From Agromyces albus (GTDB taxonomy: Bacteria > Actinomycetota > Actinomycetes > Actinomycetales > Microbacteriaceae): 64,000 bases of DNA. The translations under genes were made by a program, and so were the position numbers. Below the pieces are notes generated by a model. It was not told the DNA's origin. It did no database searches and worked only from the letters and a program-made list of their open reading frames with translations. Below, piece by piece: positions 25,204-32,447 of the stretch (positions within the stretch are counted from its first letter, which is position 1; every line of letters starts with the position of its first letter). The stretch covers positions 2,976,001 to 3,040,000 of the forward strand of contig NZ_JAUSWX010000001.1 of assembly GCF_030815405.1 (NCBI RefSeq), written 5' to 3'.

Positions 25204-26109
25204 ATGGACAGCCGCAGCGACATCCGTGAGTTCCTCACCACTCGGCGGGCTCGACTCACGCCGGAGCAGGCCGGGCTGCCGAACTTCGGCGGTCGCCGCC
25301 GCGTTCCGGGCCTCCGCCGCGAGGAGGTCGCGTTGCTCGCGGGAATGAGCGTCGAGTACTACGTGCGCCTCGAGCGCGGCAACGCCACGGGCGTCTCAGA
25401 GTCGGTGCTCGAGGGGATCAGCCGTGCGCTGCAGCTCGATGACGCCGAGCGCACCCATCTGTACGATCTCGTCCGCTCGGCGAACGAGGGCGCCCGGCCC
25501 CGGCAGCAACAGCGACCGGCTCGGCAGCAACAGGTGCGACCCGGCGTGCAGCAGACCATCGACGCGATGACCGGCGTCCCCGTGGTCGTGCAGAACGGGC
25601 GGCTCGATGTGGTCGCCGCGAACCGACTGGGGTTCGCCCTCTTCTCGGAGGCGTACGTGCAGCCGCAGCGCCCGGCCAACCTCGCGCGCTTCGTGTTCCT
25701 GGACCCGCGCGCCCAGACGTTCTTCCGACACTGGGATGACACGGCGTACCAGAGCGTGGCGGTCCTCCGGAGCGAGGCAGGGCGTGCGCCGTACGACCGC
25801 GCCCTCAGCGACCTCGTGGGCGAGTTGTCGACGCGCAGCGATGCGTTCCGTAGCCTCTGGGCCTCACACGACGTCCGCGAGCACCGCACCGGGACCAAGT
25901 CGGTCCACCACCCCGTCGTCGGAGACCTCGACCTGAGCTACGAGGGCATGGAGCTGTCCTCCGAGCGTGGACTCATCCTCCTGGCGTACACCGCCGAACC
26001 GGGGTCATCCTCACACGACGGGCTGCAGCTGCTCGCCAACTGGGCCGCGACCACCGATGCGGCTGCGTCGACGTCATCACCCGTGCCCACGGAGGCGACG
26101 GACGCCTAG
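25204..26109 (+). CDS. MmyB-type helix-turn-helix regulator, copy 1
   Basis: 301-residue XRE-type regulator. The N-terminal HTH (about 5-85) has LTTRRARLTPEQAGLP and RVPGLRREEVALLAGMSVEYYVRLERG. The rest is an MmyB-like ligand-binding (PAS-like) domain, with QNGRLDVVAANRLG, FVFLDPRAQTFF and the closing YTAEPGSSSHDGLQLLANW. A Gln-rich linker (RQQQRPARQQQ) joins the two. TAGCGT lies 6 bases before ATG 25204. Divergent SDR genes are the likely targets; homologues often control neighbouring oxidoreductases. Confidence 0.92.
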   Translation: MDSRSDIREFLTTRRARLTPEQAGLPNFGGRRRVPGLRREEVALLAGMSVEYYVRLERGNATGVSESVLEGISRALQLDDAERTHLYDLVRSANEGARPRQQQRPARQQQVRPGVQQTIDAMTGVPVVVQNGRLDVVAANRLGFALFSEAYVQPQRPANLARFVFLDPRAQTFFRHWDDTAYQSVAVLRSEAGRAPYDRALSDLVGELSTRSDAFRSLWASHDVREHRTGTKSVHHPVVGDLDLSYEGMELSSERGLILLAYTAEPGSSSHDGLQLLANWAATTDAAASTSSPVPTEATDA

Positions 26110-26113
26110 CCCG

Positions 26114-26425
26114 TCAGGCCTCTTCCCGCGAGTCGGGCCAACGCATGCGCCGAGGGCGGTCGGCGATACGTTCACCCTGCAGACGCCGATCGAGGTATCG
26201 CATCACCAGTCCTGCAGCGATCAACGCCGCCCCGAGGGGTGCGAGCAGCGTTCGTGCGATCTGGATCAACGCATCCAGCACCACGTATGCCGACTGCCAC
26301 TGATCTGTGTTGGGGACCATCATGAGATTCAGCGCCGTGGGCGCGAACGTGATGAACAACGCCCCTCCGATGGCGGTGACGACGCCCCACCAGATCACGG
26401 TGGACGGCATCGATTCTGTAGACAT
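26114..26425 (-). CDS. Small membrane protein (103 aa)
   Basis: No named family recognised. Two strong membrane helices are seen: VIWWGVVTAIGGALFITFAP near the N-terminus and a second around residues 58-76 (ARTLLAPLGAALIAAGLVM). The tail is charged (RYLDRRLQGERI and RPRRMRWPDSREE). Its start shares bases 26425-26428 with the end of the monooxygenase gene, and AGGGG lies six bases before ATG 26425. Co-transcription is likely; a TTG at 26428 is an alternative start. Confidence 0.7.
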   Translation of the reverse strand: MSTESMPSTVIWWGVVTAIGGALFITFAPTALNLMMVPNTDQWQSAYVVLDALIQIARTLLAPLGAALIAAGLVMRYLDRRLQGERIADRPRRMRWPDSREEA

Positions 26426-26763
26426 CAATGTCCCCTCGTCGCGGTCGCACGGTCAGCGGCCAACCGGCGAAGCGGCGAGCCGACGACATCGAAACGGTAC
26501 CCGCCCATGTCGCCGCTCAGAAGCGGCCTCGCCTCGGCGATCGCGGCGCGCACGCTGTCGAGCTCGAGGGATGCCGCGTGGGCCTCAGCGGACTCCCACA
26601 GCTCGCTCACGAACACGGCGTCGGGATCTTCGTCGTTCAGGCCCACTTCGTAGAGGAGGCATCCGTGATCGGCCATCTCCCCACTCGTTCGAGTGAGGAT
26701 TTCGATGAGCTGCTGGCGCGTGCCCGGCTTCGTGCCGAGTCGTCCGACGTTCGCGAAGGTCAT
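26425..26763 (-). CDS. Antibiotic-biosynthesis-monooxygenase (ABM) domain protein
   Basis: 112-residue ferredoxin-like ABM-fold protein, as in quinol monooxygenase YgiN. It starts MTFANVGRLGTKPGTRQQLI and contains CLLYEVGLNDEDPDAVFVSE and WESAEAHAASLE, both typical. Such proteins oxidise quinols or bind aromatic polyketides; no partner tells which here. It overlaps the small membrane-protein gene at its 3' end. ATG 26763 begins the fold; the longer frame upstream is not protein-like. Confidence 0.85.
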   Translation of the reverse strand: MTFANVGRLGTKPGTRQQLIEILTRTSGEMADHGCLLYEVGLNDEDPDAVFVSELWESAEAHAASLELDSVRAAIAEARPLLSGDMGGYRFDVVGSPLRRLAADRATATRGH

Positions 26764-26884
26764 TCGACCATGGTGGTCGCGAATCGCATGGTGTGCCAGT
26801 GCGGCTCGCGGGCAACTTGGATCGGTTCTCCCGCCGGAGGGGCGGCGACGCGTTGGGGGCCGCGTCGCCGCCCGGCTCATCCGG

Positions 26885-27532
26885 TCAGTAGGCGACCGAG
26901 AACTGTGCGCGGCGGTGGGTCGGCTTCTCGATCTCGTCGACGATCGCTGCAGCGAAGTCGGCGCCAGAGATCGCGGACGGGCCGTTCTCATCGGCCAGTG
27001 GGACGTCGCCGCCGATGCGGTACGTGCCGCGTGCCTCGCCGGGCGCATACGACCCGTAGACCGCCGCGGGGCTGACGAAGAACCAGTCGAGTTCCTCGGG
27101 CGCGTCGTCGACGAGCTCGTCGGCGATCGTCGCCATCACGCGCGCTTCCTTCGCGTACTGCGGCGGGATCTCCTCGGTGAAGGCGATGCGGGGCGCCCCC
27201 TTCTCGGGGCGGAGGAAGCTGTATCCTCCGACGACCCCATAGCGGGCTCCGAACGCGGCGGCGAGTTCGCCGAGCCCGGCGTAGACCGAGCTCAGCTCGT
27301 CTTCCAGCTCGCCTCGCGGGGCGAGGGCTGCCACGACGACGTCGGCGCCTGCCACGGCACGTTCGCGGTCGGTCTCGTCGAGCATCGAACCGGTCTCGTA
27401 GCGCACGCCGGGAACCGGCTCGGCGGGTTCGTTCCGGCTGAAGGATGTCACGTCGTGACCCCGTGCAGCGGCCTCCCGTGCGATGTTTCCCCCGGTGTAT
27501 CCGGTGCCGCCGAGCACAGTGATGCGCGCCAT
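26885..27532 (-). CDS. NAD(P)-binding oxidoreductase (NmrA/SDR-a type)
   Basis: 215-residue atypical short-chain dehydrogenase with the Rossmann motif GGTGYTGGNIA at residues 8-18 and a compact fold without a clear YxxxK. Later parts include VVGGYSFLRPEKG, LDWFFVSPAAVYGSYAPGEA and ISGADFAAAIVDEIEKP. Proteins of this kind are NAD(P)H-dependent quinone or flavin reductases or redox-sensing proteins. GAGGGAG precedes ATG 27532. The 18-base repeats upstream (27600-27646) resemble HxlR operators, but no HxlR gene is adjacent. Confidence 0.87.
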   Translation of the reverse strand: MARITVLGGTGYTGGNIAREAAARGHDVTSFSRNEPAEPVPGVRYETGSMLDETDRERAVAGADVVVAALAPRGELEDELSSVYAGLGELAAAFGARYGVVGGYSFLRPEKGAPRIAFTEEIPPQYAKEARVMATIADELVDDAPEELDWFFVSPAAVYGSYAPGEARGTYRIGGDVPLADENGPSAISGADFAAAIVDEIEKPTHRRAQFSVAY

Positions 27533-27599
27533 TGTCTCCCTCTCGCGATGTGAATCCGTGTTCCGTGCTCCGGTCACTGTATGAGAGGTGGTTTCTCTT

Positions 27600-27646
27600 G
27601 GTAAGTAGGCACTTTTCGGTAAGTAGGCACCTTTCCGTAAGTAGGG
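27600..27646 (-). repeat. Direct repeats with 18-base period upstream of the oxidoreductase, probable operator
   Basis: GGTAAGTAGGCACTTTTC (27600-27617) and GGTAAGTAGGCACCTTTC (27618-27635) are followed by a partial third copy CGTAAGTAGGG (27636-27646). The first copy overlaps a possible -35 (CTTACC, minus strand), with TACAGT 18 bases downstream as -10. HxlR-type regulators bind such repeated GTAAGTA half-sites in related arrangements. Confidence 0.6.
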
Positions 27647-27698
27647 CGAGCACGACATCCACGGCGGATGAGACGCCTGGGGATATTCGCGCCGAGGC

Positions 27699-28136
27699 CT
27701 AGGAATTCGGATTGGTGAAGCTCACCTTGAGCTCGGATGTGGCGAGCACGTGACCAGAGACGACTTGGGGAAGTTCGTTCGCCGCGGTCTTCGCCGAGAG
27801 CTCCGGCGCCGATGGGTCGAGCGCATAGAGCGTGAAGACGTACTCGTGCGTTCCGGATGGTGGGAAGGGACCGGCATAGGGGGTGAGCTCGCGCCCCGCG
27901 GGTACCGCTCCCCCGACCCCACTGTCGAATTGCCCGTCGACCGCTGGGATGCCGTCGACGAACCAGTGGACGTACCCACGCGCGACCGGATCAGTGTCGA
28001 TCATGGTCAGTGCGAGCGATCCGGTTCCGCTCGGCAGGTCGGTCCACGCCAGTTGTGGTGACACGTTGTCGAACTTCTTCCCGTGCCGCGTGTCGAGCTG
28101 CCCGCCGTCGTCGAAGTCGGTTGAGCTGAGTTTCAT
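27699..28136 (-). CDS. YbhB/YbcL-family (PEBP, Raf-kinase-inhibitor-like) protein
   Basis: 145-residue phosphatidylethanolamine-binding-protein fold. It has the NVSPQLAWTDLPSGTGSLAL segment, the DTDP motif and HWFVDGIP, then YAGPFPPSGTHEYVFTLYAL, all standard for the YbhB/YbcL group. No signal peptide is seen, so it is cytosolic. AAGGAGAGG lies seven bases before ATG 28136. Function in bacteria is unknown. Confidence 0.92.
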   Translation of the reverse strand: MKLSSTDFDDGGQLDTRHGKKFDNVSPQLAWTDLPSGTGSLALTMIDTDPVARGYVHWFVDGIPAVDGQFDSGVGGAVPAGRELTPYAGPFPPSGTHEYVFTLYALDPSAPELSAKTAANELPQVVSGHVLATSELKVSFTNPNS

Positions 28137-28254
28137 GTCGTACCTCTCCTTCGAGAGCTCGTCATTTCCTTCGACGTCATTCTCCATCGACGAGCCGCGG
28201 GATGTGGGCGTGCATCCAGAATCGCCCGGCCGCTCGCGGGAGTGACCGGATCGC

Positions 28255-28284
28255 GCCGGAGTGACCGAATTCGGTCACTCCGGC
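28255..28284. repeat. Perfect 30-base palindrome centred on GAATTC, with an extra half-site
   Basis: The 15-base half GCCGGAGTGACCGAA is followed directly by its reverse complement, with no spacer. A further direct half-copy GGAGTGACCG sits at 28239-28248, 19 bases before the equivalent bases at 28258. The site lies 48 bases beyond the stop of the secreted protein gene (28333) and 119 bases upstream of the PEBP start. A terminator is possible, but a loopless perfect palindrome with a repeated half-site also fits a protein-binding site. Confidence 0.85.
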
Positions 28285-28332
28285 AGAACGGGCTCCTCCT
28301 CCACGGCGTTGACCCGCGCCGCGAAAGCCGAT

Positions 28333-29169
28333 TCAGCAGCCTGGGCCCGACGGATGCGTGTTGCAGTCGCCCTGCGTGAGCACCGTGTCGAACTGTCCCA
28401 CGAGCACTGGCTGCGGCTCGCCGGCAATGCTCAGCGTGCCGGCGATGGCTCGCCATCCGGACCCGGCGAACCGATACTCGGCGCGCAGCACAACGGAGAG
28501 TTCGACGATGTACTCGCCTGATTCGGCGTAGCTGTGGCTCGTTGGGGTCGCGGAGAACTCACGCAAGCCCAGCGCCTCCCAGTTCGCGCCCGGATGCCCG
28601 CTCTCGACGATCGTGCCGTCGCTGTGCGTCCATCGGTAGCCCACCGGCGTGAATCGAACGTCGGCGGGCTGCCCGAGCAACGTGCCGGAGACCACCTCGA
28701 CGGATGCCGCGGCCACGAAGTTCGCCGGAAGATCCTCGATCGCCCACCCGCCCGGCTCCATCCCGTTTCCCGGCTTCGCCGGCCGGAACGACGCGATGTC
28801 GCGGAGGCTGACGACGACCTCCGGTGCGGGTTCCTCGGGCTCTGGCTGAGGATCGCCGGCGCAGATGGCGACATTGATGGGGCTGCAATTGTCTGGACGC
28901 GTGCCAAGCGCCAGGTCAATGACATTGATGACTTCGCCATCGACTTCCTCTTCGCCGTCACCTTCCTCTTCAACGACTGGCGAGGCCACGTCGTCGTCAT
29001 CTAGTTCCGATCCCGCATCGCTCTTCCCTGCAACTAGCTCCGTTTCTGAATTCGTGTTCTGCCCACTAACCCAGTCGATCTCGTTAGCGGCGAACGCGGG
29101 GCTGGCGGCAATGAGGGTAGTGAGAGCTGCGAGAGCCCCGGTCGCTAGCAGAAGTCGTCGCCGGACCAC
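28333..29169 (-). CDS. Secreted hypothetical protein
   Basis: 278-residue protein with a signal peptide (MVRRRLLLATGALAALTTLI, cleavage after AFA near residue 28). A very acidic segment follows (DDDDVASPVVEEEGDGEEEVDGEV, about 55-80), then a Pro/Glu linker (about 110-120) and a beta-rich C-terminal domain with TPVGYRWTHSDGT and the HSYAESGEYIVELSV pattern of PKD-like domains. It ends with Cys-containing QGDCNTHPSGPGC. Its start overlaps the stop of the lipoprotein gene by 25 bases, so the two are linked. GC is lower here than around it. I do not recognise the family. Confidence 0.78.
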   Translation of the reverse strand: MVRRRLLLATGALAALTTLIAASPAFAANEIDWVSGQNTNSETELVAGKSDAGSELDDDDVASPVVEEEGDGEEEVDGEVINVIDLALGTRPDNCSPINVAICAGDPQPEPEEPAPEVVVSLRDIASFRPAKPGNGMEPGGWAIEDLPANFVAAASVEVVSGTLLGQPADVRFTPVGYRWTHSDGTIVESGHPGANWEALGLREFSATPTSHSYAESGEYIVELSVVLRAEYRFAGSGWRAIAGTLSIAGEPQPVLVGQFDTVLTQGDCNTHPSGPGC

Positions 29170-29735
29170 GACTCAGATCCTGACGGAAGAAGCTCAGCCG
29201 AGTTATTCGCCGACGATTCGAATTGAGCCTGAATAGGCGCCCGGGCCGCCCTATCGGCTGGTGTGACGTCGGACCCCCCGGCATTGACGACTCTTATGTC
29301 GCTGACATCCAGACAGAGATACACCGACACTTTCGCCGAGCCATCGGATTCACCTCGCTCGATGAGCCTCATGTCTTCGTATCGTGTCGCTCCAACGGTG
29401 TGGTTACCGCTTTCCCGCAGCCTTTGGAGTGAGTCCAGCAACTCGACCGCATAGGCCGGCGTCGCGACATCTCTCACCCTGTCAGGATCGGATCCTCCGT
29501 CTTGGGTTAGCTTGTCCACGACTTCGAGGTATCGAACGTAGGAGGCCTCCGCCGCAGCGAGCGCCTCCTCGTCGGAGGCGAAGATCGGCTCGGCGGTGTC
29601 CGTCGAGGCGCTCGGCGTCGGCGTCGGCCCGGGGGCACCGGTGCAGCCGCTCAGCGCCAGGGCGATCGCACCCGCTGCGGCCAGCGAAAGCACGCCCGTG
29701 CGACGGGCGGGTCGGGCCGGGCGAGAACGGGGCAT
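29145..29735 (-). CDS. Secreted lipoprotein of unknown function
   Basis: 196-residue lipoprotein. The signal peptide ends with the lipobox LSGC (Cys near residue 31), followed by a Thr/Pro/Ser linker and a folded domain (about 55-170) with LAAAEASYVRYLEVVDKL and VSVYLCLDVSDIRVVNAG. The size and pattern resemble small NTF2-like or DUF-type lipoproteins that precede PKD-type secreted proteins in Microbacteriaceae. TAGGGT lies 7 bases before ATG 29735, so it is probably leaderless. It overlaps the next gene by 25 bases. Confidence 0.75.
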   Translation of the reverse strand: MPRSRPARPARRTGVLSLAAAGAIALALSGCTGAPGPTPTPSASTDTAEPIFASDEEALAAAEASYVRYLEVVDKLTQDGGSDPDRVRDVATPAYAVELLDSLQRLRESGNHTVGATRYEDMRLIERGESDGSAKVSVYLCLDVSDIRVVNAGGSDVTPADRAARAPIQAQFESSANNSAELLPSGSESWSGDDFC

Positions 29736-29768
29736 GGCGAATACCCTAGGCGAGCGGAAGGGCGATTT

Positions 29769-29787
29769 CGCCTGTTATCCACAGGCG
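29769..29787. terminator. Stem-loop containing a consensus DnaA box
   Basis: CGCCTGT-TATCC-ACAGGCG is a perfect 7-base stem 31 bases past the stop of the glycine-rich gene. It includes TTATCCACA (29775-29783), the consensus DnaA box. It may simply terminate that gene. Confidence 0.5.
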
Positions 29788-29820
29788 GCGAGCGGGCAGC
29801 GAGCGGGCAGCGAGCGGTCA
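29788..29820. repeat. 11-base tandem repeat, three copies
   Basis: GCGAGCGGGCA twice, then GCGAGCGGTCA, running into the stop codon of the glycine-rich gene (29818-29820). One base differs in the third copy, which supplies the TCA read as the stop on the minus strand. Confidence 0.85.
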
Positions 29821-30090
29821 GCGCGGGCCGTCGGCCGGCGGTTCAGGCGTGTCGGTTTCCGCGTCGGGAGAGGCGGCCGCACCGGCTGCGGATGCGGCAC
29901 CCGGCGCCTTCTTCGTCGCACCGAACGCGATTGCCAGGGCCAATCCGACGCCGATGCCCATTCCGATGCCCAGAGCAGTGTTGCCGAGGGCTACTCCGAG
30001 AGCGACGCCGATCCCGATGCCGAGCGCGAGGCCAAGGCCCCACGCGGCGCCCAGCTGCGATATCGGGCGAGGCTTCTGATCATCAGTCAT
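29818..30090 (-). CDS. Small glycine-rich membrane protein (90 aa)
   Basis: 90-residue protein with one long hydrophobic region (about 18-58) made of Gly/Ala/Leu/Ile repeats: LGLALGIGIGVALGVALGNT and LGIGMGIGVGLALAIAFG. Small residues every three to four positions suggest two packed helices of a glycine-zipper type. The N-terminus is polar (MTDDQKPRPISQLG) and the tail is Ala/Pro/Asp-rich. Similar small proteins are common in Microbacteriaceae without a known function. TAGGCT lies 6 bases before ATG 30090. Confidence 0.7.
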   Translation of the reverse strand: MTDDQKPRPISQLGAAWGLGLALGIGIGVALGVALGNTALGIGMGIGVGLALAIAFGATKKAPGAASAAGAAASPDAETDTPEPPADGPR

Positions 30091-30123
30091 AGGTCGAGCC
30101 TAGGAATCGCGGGCGCCATATGC

Positions 30124-30141
30124 CTCCGTCGCACGACGGAG
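30124..30141 (-). terminator. Stem-loop after the zinc-ribbon gene
   Basis: CTCCGTC-GCAC-GACGGAG, a perfect 7-base stem, begins 16 bases beyond the stop at 30157 in the direction of transcription. Confidence 0.6.
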
Positions 30142-30156
30142 AATTCGACGCAGAGG

Positions 30157-30375
30157 TCAGCGCATGAGGTCGGCTACGAGCTCGCCCCATTCGAACCCGC
30201 AATCGCGGCAGTCGAAGAGCGGGCTGTCGCCTGCGAACGGGTCGGCCGCGGCATCCGTCGCCGGGTTCTCGACAAGGGTTACGTAGACGCCGACGCGAAC
30301 GGCAACCGACCCGCAGCGCGGGCACGGCTCGTCGAGCACGTCGCGCTCGAGGTTGTGTTGCATCTGGTTCGTCAT
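30157..30375 (-). CDS. Small zinc-ribbon protein (72 aa)
   Basis: 72-residue cytosolic protein with two CxxC knuckles, CPRCG (about residues 16-20) and CRDCG (about 55-59), separated by 35 residues. This spacing fits a zinc ribbon. The end is FEWGELVADLMR. I do not recognise a named family. TACCGT lies 7 bases before ATG 30375 (leaderless type). A longer frame upstream is not protein-like. Confidence 0.68.
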   Translation of the reverse strand: MTNQMQHNLERDVLDEPCPRCGSVAVRVGVYVTLVENPATDAAADPFAGDSPLFDCRDCGFEWGELVADLMR

Positions 30376-30449
30376 GTGCGCCACGGTACGCCGGGGGTCC
30401 GACATCGGGTCGTTGCAACGCCGAGACCAAGCGGGCCGACGTGGCACCT

Positions 30450-30872
30450 TCAGCCCACGCTCGACCGCCGTTGCACCTCGTCGCGCAGGCGGCCGGTGCG
30501 GAGATCCGCGACGCCGGCGGCACCGGCTGGAATCAGTGCTGCGACGGGCCCGGTCTGACGGAACGAGTGCGTCACGCGAGTCGCGCCGTCGCCAGCCGGC
30601 TCGAGCTCCCACTCGCCGAGCTCCTCGAAGCCGCGGAAAGCGAGCCGGTGCACCACGCGCCGCGGCTCGATGAGTTCGTACGTGAACGTCGCCGGAATGA
30701 CGCCTCGCACGGTGGCGGGGTATGCGGCTCCCACGACGGCAACGGGATCTGGGCAGTCGACGGACGTGAGGGCGGGGTTCCACGAGGCGAACCCGCCTGC
30801 GTCGATGAGCACCGCGAGCACCGCGGCATCCGTCGCCGGCAATTGAACGGTGCTGGAGTGAAGGGCGGACAT
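30450..30872 (-). CDS. SRPBCC-family polyketide cyclase/dehydrase-like protein
   Basis: 140-residue SRPBCC-fold protein beginning MSALHSSTVQLPATDAAVLA, with GGFASWNPALTSVD, the EPRRVVHRLAFRGF segment and the WELEPAGDGATRVTHSFRQTG strand typical of the family. It faces a MarR regulator across a palindrome-rich gap. AAGGAG lies six bases before ATG 30872; the GTG at 30893 is less likely. The ligand is unknown. Confidence 0.85.
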   Translation of the reverse strand: MSALHSSTVQLPATDAAVLAVLIDAGGFASWNPALTSVDCPDPVAVVGAAYPATVRGVIPATFTYELIEPRRVVHRLAFRGFEELGEWELEPAGDGATRVTHSFRQTGPVAALIPAGAAGVADLRTGRLRDEVQRRSSVG

Positions 30873-30887
30873 CGCGAGCTCCTTAGA

Positions 30888-30936
30888 TGACACATCATGG
30901 ATTACGTGTAATTCAGTGATACATCATCGATATACT
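30888..30936. promoter_or_regulatory. Divergent promoter with MarR-type palindromes
   Basis: TGACACATCA (30888-30897) and TGATACATCA (30917-30926) are 29 bases apart and nearly identical. Between them lies ATTAC-GT-GTAAT (30901-30912), a perfect palindrome. A -10 TATACT (30931-30936) for the MarR gene abuts the second site. Autoregulation and repression of the SRPBCC gene are inferred. Confidence 0.6.
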
Positions 30937-30976
30937 CGACACAAGTGCAGCGTGACAATTGAGCGTGGAGGCGGCG

Positions 30977-31426
30977 ATGAACTTCGAGCAGTTGCGGCTG
31001 ACGATCCTCGCCGTGCAGCGCGAGGGCAACCGGCTGCTCGCCGAGCGGCTGCGGCCGCTGGGCGTCACGCCCGCGCAATCCGAGATCCTCACCGTGCTCG
31101 GCGAGCGCGGCCCGATCAGCTTGCGCACGCTCGGCGAGCTCATCGTGTGCGAGGTCGGCAGCCCGAGCCGAGCCGTCGACCTGCTCGTCACGCGCGGGTG
31201 GGTCGAACGGATGCCGAGCTCCCGCGATCGCCGATCGATCGAGCTCAGCCTGAGCGAATCGGGCCACGCGCTGCTCCCCCGCGTGCGCAAGGCCACGGCG
31301 CAGATCGACGCGCTACTCGAGGACGGCATCGGCTCTCGCGATGCCGCCCGCCTGCTCGAGGCGTTGCAGCGGGTGCTCGGGGAATCGCCCTCGGCCGCGA
31401 GCCTCGAGCGGCGATTCGGCGGCTGA
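30977..31426 (+). CDS. MarR-family transcriptional regulator
   Basis: 149-residue winged-helix regulator. The DNA-binding domain has GVTPAQSEILTVLGERG, ISLRTLGELIVCEVGSPSRAVD as helix-turn-helix and the wing with SSRDRRSIELSLSESG. Dimerisation helices flank it. GGAGG lies five to six bases before ATG 30977, while the longer frame starts with TTG 30959. It is divergent from the SRPBCC gene and followed after 3 bases by the BadF-type kinase gene. Confidence 0.92.
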   Translation: MNFEQLRLTILAVQREGNRLLAERLRPLGVTPAQSEILTVLGERGPISLRTLGELIVCEVGSPSRAVDLLVTRGWVERMPSSRDRRSIELSLSESGHALLPRVRKATAQIDALLEDGIGSRDAARLLEALQRVLGESPSAASLERRFGG

Positions 31427-31429
31427 CGA

Positions 31430-32410
31430 ATGACCGGCATGGTGCAACGGATCTCCGAACCCGGACCCTGGGTGCTCGGTATCGACATCGGCGGCACCGG
31501 CAGCCGCGCCGCACTCGAGCCGGCCGGCGCCCCGCTCGGTTCCTCGCGCCGCCTGCTGCCGGGGGTTCGCAGCATCGCCGAGGGCGGCACGAGCACACTC
31601 GAAGTCGCCGAACGGCTCATCTCCGCGGTTCGCGTGCAGTGGCCGGATGCCCCGCTTGCCGCGATCGGCATCGGCGCCACCGGCATCGCCTCGCTCGCCG
31701 GCGACCCGGCCGTCGAGCTTCCGCGTCTCAGCGCCGCGGCCGGAGGCGCTCCCGTCGCCTTCGCGATCGACGGCGTCACGGCGCACCTCGGCGCACTCGC
31801 CGGCTCGGGCGGCGCGGTCGTGGCCGTGGGAACCGGCACGATCGCGATCGGCACCGACCTCCGCTCGATCTGGCGGCGGGTCGGTGGCTGGGGCCACCTC
31901 TACGACGATCGCGGCTCGGGCGCGTGGGTCGGCATCGAAGGACTCAAGGCCGCGATCCTCACGCACGACGGCGTGACGACGGATGCCGCGGCACTCCTTG
32001 CCGCGGCCGTCGCTCGCTTCGGCCCGGCGCCCGAGTGGCCCGCGCAGCTCTCCACGCGCGACGACCGCGGCGCGATCCTCGCAGGCTTCGCGGCGGATGT
32101 CGCCGCGCTCGCCGGCATCGGCGACCCCGTGGCGACCCGCATCATGTCGACCGCTGGGACGCTCGTGGCGGGCACGCTCGCCGCAGCGCTCGACCCTCGA
32201 CTGCCCTGGCGCGCGTCGGGTGTCGGCGGCGTCTTCAAGGCCGGCGGTGCGTTCACCGCCGGGTTCGAGGCCGAGTTCGTGCGCCTCGCGCCAGACGCAT
32301 CACTCATCGATCCGGCCGGCACGCCGCTCGACGGCGCGGTGCGGCTCGCGAGACTCGTCGCGTCGGGTGACGCGCCAGCGGGGCATCCGCCGTTCCTCTG
32401 GGTTCACTGA
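31430..32410 (+). CDS. BadF/BadG/BcrA/BcrD-family ATPase, N-acetylglucosamine-kinase-like
   Basis: 326-residue actin-like ATPase fold protein. Phosphate-1 motif is GIDIGGTGSRAALEPAG (about residues 17-33); the second is AVGTGTIAIGTD (about 133-144), followed by VGGWGHLYDDRGSGAWVGIE, a signature of N-acetylglucosamine kinases in this family. The C-terminal GVGGVFKAGGAF contains the adenosine loop. It probably phosphorylates an amino sugar. It lies 3 bases after the MarR gene and is probably co-transcribed. Confidence 0.85.
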   Translation: MTGMVQRISEPGPWVLGIDIGGTGSRAALEPAGAPLGSSRRLLPGVRSIAEGGTSTLEVAERLISAVRVQWPDAPLAAIGIGATGIASLAGDPAVELPRLSAAAGGAPVAFAIDGVTAHLGALAGSGGAVVAVGTGTIAIGTDLRSIWRRVGGWGHLYDDRGSGAWVGIEGLKAAILTHDGVTTDAAALLAAAVARFGPAPEWPAQLSTRDDRGAILAGFAADVAALAGIGDPVATRIMSTAGTLVAGTLAAALDPRLPWRASGVGGVFKAGGAFTAGFEAEFVRLAPDASLIDPAGTPLDGAVRLARLVASGDAPAGHPPFLWVH

Positions 32411-32447
32411 CGGCGAGAGGAACGGCGCCCCAACTTCGTTTCTGTTC

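Noticed and set aside
27699..28136. Considered the PEBP gene as the missing HxlR regulator's replacement
   Set aside because: Its sequence is clearly YbhB/YbcL-like, with no DNA-binding motif.
30916..32370. A 484-codon plus-strand frame across the MarR and BadF-type genes
   Set aside because: Arg-rich translation out of frame with two genes that have clear families and proper starts.
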